Assembly (NCBI GenBank): GCA_028282395.1
Contig: JANQHY010000236.1
Location: 1-5,234 of the forward strand
DNA length: 5,234 nucleotides
Direction: 5' to 3'
Source of the DNA: Gammaproteobacteria bacterium
Lineage (GTDB): Bacteria; Pseudomonadota; Gammaproteobacteria; UBA12402
The stretch's first letter is position 1. The number at the start of each line of letters is the position of its first letter. Under the pieces are notes generated by a model. It saw only the letters and a list, made by a program, of their open reading frames with translations. It made no database searches and was not told where the DNA came from. Of this stretch, positions 1-5,234 are shown piece after piece. Position numbers and translations under genes: made by a program.

Positions 1-795
1 GGGACGATAGCTTTAAAAGAGAAGCATCTGTTAATCGCCGCCACCCTGTTAATGTTGATTGTTGTTATCCCAGTAATTTTGATGAACTTTTATTTTGCCT
101 GGCGTTACCGTTCATCCAACCGTAAAGCAAAATATAATCCGCACTGGGGGCATAGTAATCTTTTAGAGCTAATCTGCTGGACTATTCCGATTATTATTAT
201 TGCGATTCTTGCCACCGTGACTTGGGTAAGTACGCATCGCCTCGATCCTTATCGGCCGCTTAGTGTTAAAGGCAAGCCACTAGTCATTGAAGCGGTTGCG
301 CTTAATTGGAAATGGTTATTTATCTATCCAGAGCAACATATTGCCACGGTCAACTTTGTTCAGATACCAGTCAATAAGCCCATAAGATTTCAGATTACTT
401 CCGATGCACCGATGAACTCTTTCGCGATTCCGCGATTAGCTGGCCAGATTTATGCGATGGCAGGGATGCGTACTAAGCTTAATCTGATTGCAACAGAAGT
501 CGGTGATTATCGTGGTCTTTCAACGAATTATAGTGGCGATGGTTTCTCAGGGATGCATTTTGTCGCCAGAGTGAGTTCACAGCAAGATTTTGATAAGTGG
601 CTTAGTAAGGCGAAACAGGCACCAAACAGTTTAACTCTGATAGAGTACAATAAGTTGGTAGAACCAAGTGAATATAATAAAGTTGAGTACTTTTCATCAG
701 TGAAGAAGGGGCTATTTAATGAGATTGTGATGAAATATATGCGCCCCGATAGCCATATTATTGAAGGTAATGTGAAACAAGCAGTGAAACTTTAA
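1..795 (+). CDS. cyoA: Cytochrome bo3 ubiquinol oxidase subunit II (CyoA), 5' partial
   Basis: This is subunit II of the inner-membrane cytochrome bo3 quinol oxidase. The frame is open from base 1 and encodes 264 residues. Its first residues (GTIALKEKHLL) align with about residue 35 of E. coli CyoA, so the lipoprotein signal peptide and lipobox Cys lie outside the window; the ATG at 52 is internal. Two membrane segments are visible, at about residues 10-34 and 57-77. A conserved Glu after HSNLL (codon 166-168) matches the E. coli Glu near the K-channel. A periplasmic cupredoxin domain follows, with NWKWLFIYPEQ, MNSFAIPRL and QIYAMAGM. At 529-561 the loop reads YSGDGFSGMHF, without the Cys ligands that bind CuA in cytochrome c oxidases, as expected for a quinol oxidase. 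The C-terminus (after SEYNKVEYFSSVK) lacks the long His/Met-rich tail of the E. coli protein. Identification is firm; only the 5' end is missing. Confidence 0.97.
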   Translation, partial: GTIALKEKHLLIAATLLMLIVVIPVILMNFYFAWRYRSSNRKAKYNPHWGHSNLLELICWTIPIIIIAILATVTWVSTHRLDPYRPLSVKGKPLVIEAVALNWKWLFIYPEQHIATVNFVQIPVNKPIRFQITSDAPMNSFAIPRLAGQIYAMAGMRTKLNLIATEVGDYRGLSTNYSGDGFSGMHFVARVSSQQDFDKWLSKAKQAPNSLTLIEYNKLVEPSEYNKVEYFSSVKKGLFNEIVMKYMRPDSHIIEGNVKQAVKL

Positions 796-805
796 CTAAA
801 TTCGC

Positions 806-810
806 GAGGA
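806..810 (+). promoter_or_regulatory. Ribosome binding site of cyoB
   Basis: GAGGA lies six bases before the GTG at 817 and is a good Shine-Dalgarno match. It supports GTG as the cyoB start. It is the only strong ribosome binding site I can see in front of any gene in this window. Confidence 0.75.
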
Positions 811-816
811 ATTAAC

Positions 817-2802
817 GTGTTTAAACTATTTGGAAATCTGACATTTGATGCTATTCCGATTCATACGCCGATTATTATGGGTACTGGGATATTTATTGCG
901 ATTGCTGCGTTGATTGTTCTTGGTTCGCTAACCTATTATAAAAAGTGGACATGGTTGTGGAAAGAGTGGTTAACATCCGTAGACCATAAAAAAATTGGTG
1001 TGATGTATCTGGTTCTTGCCTATGTCATGCTATTTCGAGGTTTTGTTGATGCCATCATGATGCGTTCACAACAGGCGATTGCTGTTGGTCAACATGCGGG
1101 ATACTTGCCACCTGAACATTATGATCAGATTTTTACTGCCCATGGCGTTATTATGATCTTCTTTATGGCAATGCCATTTATGTTTGGTCTGCTTAATTTA
1201 GCAGTCCCATTGCAGATTGGCGCACGCGATGTGGCCTTCCCCTATTTGAACTCATTAAGCTTGTGGCTAACGATTGCCAGTGCTGGATTAGTTAATGTCT
1301 CGCTATTAGTCGGCAAGTTTGCTGCAACAGGGTGGTTAGCCTATCCACCATTATCAGGGATTGTCTATAGTCCTGGTGTCGGAGTTGACTATTATATCTG
1401 GGCACTGCAGATATCGGGGGTCGGCAGTCTGTTGTCGGGAATTAATTTCTTTGTCACCATTTTGAAAATGCGTTGTCCCGGCATGACATTAATGAAAATG
1501 CCGATTTTTGTCTGGACCGCGTTGTGCTCAATGATTCTAGTGATTCTGGCATTTCCAATTTTAGCGGCAACGCTGGCACTACTATTTTTAGATCGTTTCT
1601 TCGGTATGCACTTCTTTACTTCCGGATTTGGCGGTAATGCCATGATGTATATCAACCTAATTTGGGCCTGGGGACATCCCGAAGTTTACATTCTCATTTT
1701 GCCAGCCTTTGGCGTATTTTCTGAAGTTGTCGCGACGTTTTGTAAAAAGAAGCTATTTGGGTATGTTACCATGGTATGGGCAACCGTAGCGATTACCTTT
1801 CTGTCGTTTATTGTTTGGTTGCACCACTTCTTTACCATGGGCGCCGGTGCTGATGTGAACGCCTTTTTCGGTATAGCCACCATGATTATTGCTGTTCCGA
1901 CTGGCGTAAAAGTATTCAACTGGCTGTTTACCATGTATCAAGGACAAATCCATTACAGGCTACCGATGCTATGGACCATAGGATTTATTACCACCTTTGC
2001 TATTGGCGGTATGACTGGGGTACTAATGTCTGTTCCGGGGGTTGACTTCCAGATGCATAATAGTCTGTTTCTTGTGGCGCACTTTCATAATGTTATTATT
2101 GGTGGTGTGGTATTTGGCTACTTTGCCGGCTTCATCTACTGGTTTCCAAAAATATTTGGTTTTAAATTAAATGAGCGTTTGGGCCAATATGCCTTCTGGT
2201 TCTGGCTTATTGGTTTCTATGTGGCGTTTATGCCACTTTATGTGCTTGGTCTTATGGGCATGACAAGGCGTCTTAACCACTATGCGGCATCAACTGGTTG
2301 GCACCCTTACCTAGTCGTTGCGGCACTAGGGGTTGTTCTGATTGCCATTGGCGTTGTTTTCCAGGTTCTGCAGTTAGTTGTTAGTATCAAGCATCGCAAT
2401 GAAGAGGGCTACAAAGATACAACTGGCGATCCTTGGGATGGTAGAACATTAGAGTGGTCGATTCCATCGCCAGCGCCTTTCTATAATTTTGCTATTACCC
2501 CTGAGGTAACTGGCAAAGATCCTTTTTGGCATCAAAAAGACAATAAGGTCCAAAAAGAGCAACCAGTTTACAAAGATATCCACATGCCGCGTGATACCTC
2601 GATTGGTTTCCTTATTGGTATGTTTTGTGGTGTATTAGGGTTTGCGATGACTTGGCATATTATATGGTTGGCAGCTGTCGCTGGTATAGCGGTCTTTGTC
2701 TGTATTATCAGACGAGCATTTGACACAAATACTGACTACTATGTGAAGGCATCTGAAGTAGAAAAGATAGAAACTGGGTTTTTAAACAGGGCTGCATACT
2801 AA
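817..2802 (+). CDS. cyoB: Cytochrome bo3 ubiquinol oxidase subunit I (CyoB)
   Basis: This is the catalytic subunit of the proton-pumping quinol oxidase, a member of the heme-copper oxidase family. It oxidises ubiquinol and reduces O2 to water in the inner membrane. It has 661 residues against 663 in E. coli and aligns nearly end to end, including the extra first helix and the C-terminal extension typical of CyoB. With a shift of three from E. coli numbering, the key residues are all present: heme b ligands H109 and H424; heme o3 ligand H422; CuB ligands H287, H336 and H337; the cross-linking Y291 in WGHPEVY; D-channel D138 and E289; K-channel K365; quinol-site R74, D78, H101 and Q104; and the Arg pair R484/R485. 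The start is GTG, supported by GAGGA six bases upstream and by [14 protein letters not shown] matching the family N-terminus. Its TAA overlaps the cyoC ATG by one base. The protein looks fully functional. Confidence 0.99.
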   Translation: MFKLFGNLTFDAIPIHTPIIMGTGIFIAIAALIVLGSLTYYKKWTWLWKEWLTSVDHKKIGVMYLVLAYVMLFRGFVDAIMMRSQQAIAVGQHAGYLPPEHYDQIFTAHGVIMIFFMAMPFMFGLLNLAVPLQIGARDVAFPYLNSLSLWLTIASAGLVNVSLLVGKFAATGWLAYPPLSGIVYSPGVGVDYYIWALQISGVGSLLSGINFFVTILKMRCPGMTLMKMPIFVWTALCSMILVILAFPILAATLALLFLDRFFGMHFFTSGFGGNAMMYINLIWAWGHPEVYILILPAFGVFSEVVATFCKKKLFGYVTMVWATVAITFLSFIVWLHHFFTMGAGADVNAFFGIATMIIAVPTGVKVFNWLFTMYQGQIHYRLPMLWTIGFITTFAIGGMTGVLMSVPGVDFQMHNSLFLVAHFHNVIIGGVVFGYFAGFIYWFPKIFGFKLNERLGQYAFWFWLIGFYVAFMPLYVLGLMGMTRRLNHYAASTGWHPYLVVAALGVVLIAIGVVFQVLQLVVSIKHRNEEGYKDTTGDPWDGRTLEWSIPSPAPFYNFAITPEVTGKDPFWHQKDNKVQKEQPVYKDIHMPRDTSIGFLIGMFCGVLGFAMTWHIIWLAAVAGIAVFVCIIRRAFDTNTDYYVKASEVEKIETGFLNRAAY

Positions 2803-3392
2803 TGACACAAATTAAAACCGAACATTATCATAGCGCAGATTCAAAAGATATTTTTGGTTTTTGGATCTACATCATGAGTGACTGTATTCTCTTCGCGACA
2901 CTATTTGCGACCTATGCAGTGTTACATAACAATACTTATGGCGGTCCTGGTGTAAAAGACATTGCCAGTTTACCCTATGTTTTTGTTGAGACAGTTTTCC
3001 TATTAATTAGTAGCTTTACCTATGGTCTAGCAATGTTAAGTCTTTATAAAAACAGAAAGTCTAGTGTGACTTTGTGGTTGATCATTACTTTTCTATTTGG
3101 TGCTGGATTTGTTGGTCTTGAGATTAATGAGTTTGTCCATTTGGTGCTTGAGGGCCATAGTTGGCATAGTAGTGCCTTTCTCTCTGCATTTTTCACATTG
3201 GTTGGTACACATGGATTGCATGTCACTATCGGCCTAATTTGGATGTTATGTATGGTAGTCAAGCTTCTGTTGTCGGGGGATATCACCTCTGTCACAAGTA
3301 AAAAACTCACCTATTTGGGACTATTCTGGAGCTTTTTAGATATTGTGTGGATTTTTGTATTCACGATCGTGTACTTAATGGGGGCTATCTAA
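2802..3392 (+). CDS. cyoC: Cytochrome bo3 ubiquinol oxidase subunit III (CyoC)
   Basis: This is subunit III of the bo3 oxidase, an inner-membrane protein of the COX3 family that has no redox centre and supports assembly and stability of the complex. It has 196 residues against 204 in E. coli, the difference being a shorter His-rich N-terminus. Five membrane helices are expected, as in other CyoC proteins. Conserved stretches include [19 protein letters not shown] (from residue 18), the acidic motif GLEINEF (E107, E110), [14 protein letters not shown] (residues 128-141) and the C-terminal [10 protein letters not shown]. The ATG sits in TAATG, sharing one base with the cyoB stop, with only a weak CAGGG upstream, so translation is probably coupled to cyoB. 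One oddity is residue 177: the usual W-H-F-(L/V)-D-x-V-W motif reads WSFLDIVW, with Ser in place of His. Confidence 0.98.
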   Translation: MTQIKTEHYHSADSKDIFGFWIYIMSDCILFATLFATYAVLHNNTYGGPGVKDIASLPYVFVETVFLLISSFTYGLAMLSLYKNRKSSVTLWLIITFLFGAGFVGLEINEFVHLVLEGHSWHSSAFLSAFFTLVGTHGLHVTIGLIWMLCMVVKLLLSGDITSVTSKKLTYLGLFWSFLDIVWIFVFTIVYLMGAI

Positions 3393-3393
3393 C

Positions 3394-3729
3394 ATGGCAG
3401 AGAATAATACAGCTAAATTACAAGATGTCAGAGGGGAAAAAACGCTTGCATCTTATATTACCGGTTTTATTTTATGTTTAATTTTAACGATTATTCCCTT
3501 TGTATTAGTTGGCAAACATCTATTACCTGCTAAAGAGCTGTATGTCATTTTGGCAATATTGGCTGTTGCGCAACTATTTGTCCAGTCAGCTTTCTTTTTA
3601 CGTTTGAATGCTAGCCCTTCTGGTCGTTGGACATTAATGGCGTTCCTATTCGCCATATTAGTCGTCGTCATATTGGTATTTGGTTCTTTATGGATTATGT
3701 ATAATCTGAATTATAACATGGTACATTAA
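3394..3729 (+). CDS. cyoD: Cytochrome bo3 ubiquinol oxidase subunit IV (CyoD)
   Basis: This is the small subunit IV of the bo3 oxidase, of the prokaryotic COX4 family, thought to help CuB binding and assembly of subunit I. It has 111 residues against 109 in E. coli, with three membrane helices at about residues 18-40, 47-69 and 79-103. The ends match well: YITGFILCLILTIIPF near the start and GSLWIMYNLNYNMVH at the C-terminus. The start ATG is one base after the cyoC stop, with a G-rich run at 3380-3384 as a possible weak ribosome site. The second-helix motif that reads VHLVCFLHMN in E. coli reads VQSAFFLRLN here, so both His positions are changed (Q64 and R70). The stop TAA directly abuts the cyoE GTG in the same frame. 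Confidence 0.97.
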   Translation: MAENNTAKLQDVRGEKTLASYITGFILCLILTIIPFVLVGKHLLPAKELYVILAILAVAQLFVQSAFFLRLNASPSGRWTLMAFLFAILVVVILVFGSLWIMYNLNYNMVH

Positions 3730-4572
3730 GTGAGATTACTTTCCCTTACTAAACCAGGGATCATTTTTGGTAATATCATAACGGTTTCAGGCGGCTACAT
3801 TCTTGGTTCGCAAGATGGTTTTAATATTGGTCTACTATTAATTACTATTATTGGCATGGCATTAGTTATTGCATGTGGTTGTGTATTCAATAACTATATT
3901 GATCGTGATATTGATGGATTGATGGCACGAACAAAAAACCGCGTACTTGTGCAGGGATTGATATCTAACCGTACCGCTATTTTATCAGCTCTACTATTTG
4001 GCCTACTTGGTGCGGCGGTTCTTTATTTGCAGACCAACCTATTAACCTTAGCCATCGCATTGACGGGACTATTCTTTTACGTCGTCGTGTATAGTTTATG
4101 GTTTAAGCGCAAGTCGACATATGGAACAGTGGTTGGTGGCATTGCTGGCGCAGTACCACCAGTTGTTGGTTACTGTGCTGCTACCAATAGTTTTAATGCC
4201 GGCGCCATTATACTGTTTATGATCCTCTTCTTATGGCAGATGCCACATTTTTATGCTATTGCAATTTACCGGCAGAGTGATTATGCCGCAGCAGCAATAC
4301 CCGTTTTGCCGATTAAGAAAGGAATTCGGTATACTAAAATCAGCATGTTGGTTTATATTGCCGCATTTACGGTGGCCGCGGTGATGCCAACCTTTTTTGG
4401 TTATACTGGCTGGCTCTATTTCATTGTCGCCCTCTGCAGTGGCTTAGTTTGGTTCTATTATGGAGTACAAGGCTTTACTACTAAAGATAATGAGAAATGG
4501 GCGCGCAAGATGTTTCTTTTCTCAATCATTAATATTACGCTACTCTGCATCATGATGTCGGTGAAGCCGTAA
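3730..4572 (+). CDS. cyoE: Protoheme IX farnesyltransferase (heme O synthase, CyoE)
   Basis: This is a UbiA-family membrane prenyltransferase that attaches a farnesyl group from farnesyl diphosphate to protoheme IX, giving the heme O used by CyoB. It has 280 residues and should span the membrane about eight or nine times. The Asp-rich active-site motif NNYIDRDID lies at residues 54-62, followed by RTKNRVLVQGLIS; YGTVVGGIAGAVPPVVGY follows from residue 131; WQMPHFYAIAIYRQSDY (residues 169-185) is the second conserved loop. The GTG start is forced by an in-frame TAA (3727-3729) directly before it and places TKPGIIFGN at residues 7-15, three short of E. coli. No ribosome site is visible upstream, so translation probably depends on ribosomes finishing cyoD. 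The C-terminus ends at MMSVKP, about 15 residues shorter than in E. coli, after the last conserved segment. It should be active. Confidence 0.98.
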   Translation: MRLLSLTKPGIIFGNIITVSGGYILGSQDGFNIGLLLITIIGMALVIACGCVFNNYIDRDIDGLMARTKNRVLVQGLISNRTAILSALLFGLLGAAVLYLQTNLLTLAIALTGLFFYVVVYSLWFKRKSTYGTVVGGIAGAVPPVVGYCAATNSFNAGAIILFMILFLWQMPHFYAIAIYRQSDYAAAAIPVLPIKKGIRYTKISMLVYIAAFTVAAVMPTFFGYTGWLYFIVALCSGLVWFYYGVQGFTTKDNEKWARKMFLFSIINITLLCIMMSVKP

Positions 4573-4687
4573 TTTTATTAAATTAATACAGATAGTAAGT
4601 AAAAATAAACGTTATTTATGCGAATAGAAGAAAAGGCGGGGATATCAAATTTAATCAGCTACCATCTTTCTGCTTTTTATTGCTGCT
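4573..4687. other. AT-rich spacer after cyoE, no clear terminator
   Basis: This 115-base stretch separates the cyo operon from the membrane-protein remnant. It starts very AT-rich and I find no strong stem followed by a T run, nor a promoter I would trust. A purine-rich AAGGCGGGG at 4633-4641 looks like a ribosome binding site, but no ATG, GTG or TTG follows at a useful distance. The stretch just before 4688 is pyrimidine-rich and has no Shine-Dalgarno sequence. Confidence 0.5.
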
Positions 4688-5179
4688 ATGTTTGAGGTAT
4701 TGCGAGGTGCAACTAATACTTTACTAATTATTGGTTCAGGACTTTTCCTTTTATCACCACTTTATCTTTATCGTCCCGGCGAAAAAAATTTCAAGAATTA
4801 TCTTGTGCCGGGATTTATTGTTTCAATAGTATTTATTTTCATTTTTGGTTTTACTGCCTACCGGGTACCGTTTAAGGCCTGGAATGAGTTATCACACTGG
4901 GGACCTCATGCTAAATTTATTTACTACAATAATGGGTTCATCAATATCAGTCAAAATGTAATTCATAAGAATTATCCGCCCGCAGGCGCATTATTCTATT
5001 ATTACTTTTTCCGTTTGATTAGTTATTCAGAGGGAGTGGCCTATGTTGCACAAACTATCTTAATGTTAGCCCCGTTGACAATGCTACTCCAGAACTTCTC
5101 CTGGAAAAAACAATCATGCCACTATTTTCAATCCGCACGTACAGCGGCTTTGTTGCATAAAAAGTTGCAACACGGATAA
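4688..5179 (+). pseudogene. Truncated multi-pass membrane protein, 3' end replaced by IS sequence
   Basis: The frame encodes 163 residues. I do not recognise a named gene. Hydrophobic segments lie at about residues 10-28, 37-57, 100-113 and 117-135. Between them is a loop with WNELSHWG (65-72) and HKNYPPAGALF (93-103). This arrangement recalls large uncharacterised membrane proteins, possibly GT-C-like glycosyltransferases, that carry W-(D/N)-E-x-S-x-W and H-x-(D/N)-Y-P-P near the N-terminus; that link is from memory and weak. Such proteins are usually several hundred residues long, so this would be only the N-terminal part. From residue 153-154 (base 5146) the codons lie inside an insertion-sequence-like end, and the TAA comes from that element. 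The ATG at 4688 has no ribosome site, while the frame is open upstream only to a TAA at 4652-4654. I infer a decayed remnant, though a short expressed protein cannot be excluded. Confidence 0.55.
5146..5162. repeat. Terminal inverted repeat of the putative IS
   Basis: The outer end GGCTTTGTTGCATAAAA marks the proposed boundary between the host gene and the element. The partner repeat would read TTTTATGCAACAAAGCC to the right of the window. If the element makes a 9-base target duplication as IS903 does, the left copy would be ACGTACAGC at 5137-5145; other IS5 groups make shorter ones. Confidence 0.5.
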
Positions 5180-5234
5180 TTTAGCTATTTGATAGGGCAT
5201 GAAATTCCTAGTACAGTCGTTGTTCCAAAGCAAT
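5146..5234. mobile_element. Putative insertion sequence end, partial (runs off the window)
   Basis: From 5146 the sequence reads GGCTTTGTTGCATAAA, which resembles terminal inverted repeats of IS5-family elements such as IS903 (GGCTTTGTTGAATAAA, recalled). The IS6 family has similar ends, so the family is not certain. The coding character of the membrane-protein frame stops at this point. Only 89 bases of the element are present. They include a repeated GTTGCA (5152-5157 and 5164-5169) and the palindrome GTTGCAAC (5164-5171). No transposase can be identified: one plus frame is open from 5180 to the edge (ending STVVVPKQ) and a minus frame is open from the edge down to a stop at 5187-5185, but both are too short to assign. 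The other end and any target duplication lie outside the window. Confidence 0.55.

Noticed and set aside
52..54. ATG as the start of cyoA
   Set aside because: The frame is open to base 1 and the upstream residues still align with CyoA. Starting here would cut off part of the first membrane helix, so the gene is simply truncated by the window edge.
1392..1953. Minus-strand open frames inside cyoB
   Set aside because: They lie wholly within a strongly conserved gene on the other strand, overlap each other and encode nothing recognisable. They are shadows of cyoB.
3044..3671. Minus-strand open frames inside cyoC and cyoD
   Set aside because: They lack ribosome sites and recognisable domains, and the plus-strand genes account for the sequence.
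4548..4557. Palindrome CATCATGATG near the end of cyoE as a terminator stem
   Set aside because: It is short, has no loop and no T run after it, and lies within coding sequence. It is not a credible terminator.
4618..4695. Small frame starting at the ATG at 4618 (25 codons)
   Set aside because: It encodes no recognisable peptide, has no ribosome site in front and runs into the next gene. It is probably chance.
5180..5234. Start of a transposase gene in the IS fragment, for example ATG at 5199 (MKFLVQSLFQSN)
   Set aside because: Only twelve codons are visible, the purine-rich AGGG is too close to the ATG, and no transposase motif can be recognised on either strand.

Overview
The window holds most of a cytochrome bo3 ubiquinol oxidase operon, cyoABCDE, read left to right on the + strand. 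After it come a short AT-rich spacer, a truncated membrane-protein gene and what looks like the outer end of an insertion sequence running off the right edge. The proteins resemble the E. coli Cyo subunits closely in length, order and motifs, and the DNA is moderately AT-rich. This suggests a gammaproteobacterium, perhaps of an AT-rich lineage such as the Francisella/Piscirickettsia/Legionella side of the class. That placement is a guess from general resemblance and cannot be settled from this window.

Layout: 1-795 is cyoA without its 5' end, so the lipoprotein signal lies outside the window. cyoB is 817-2802, cyoC 2802-3392, cyoD 3394-3729 and cyoE 3730-4572. The genes are packed extremely tightly. 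There are 21 bases between cyoA and cyoB, a one-base TAATG overlap between cyoB and cyoC, one base between cyoC and cyoD, and none between cyoD and cyoE, where TAA is followed directly by GTG. Only cyoB has a clear Shine-Dalgarno sequence, so the later genes probably depend on translational coupling. The operon promoter must lie to the left of the window.

How the genes work together: CyoB carries hemes b and o3 and CuB and reduces O2 with electrons from ubiquinol while pumping protons. CyoA, CyoC and CyoD are the remaining structural subunits of the inner-membrane complex. CyoE makes heme O by farnesylating protoheme. All metal ligands and the main proton-channel residues of CyoB are present, so the enzyme looks functional. 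CyoC and CyoD carry non-standard residues at positions that are His in E. coli.

Right end: 4573-4687 has no gene and no convincing terminator. The frame at 4688-5179 encodes the N-terminal part of a multi-pass membrane protein. Its last eleven codons or so come from a sequence beginning GGCTTTGTTGCATAAA at 5146, which resembles an insertion-sequence terminal repeat. The gene is probably a remnant cut by the element. I saw no convincing sign of a previously undescribed system. The window is a conventional respiratory operon next to a small disrupted locus.
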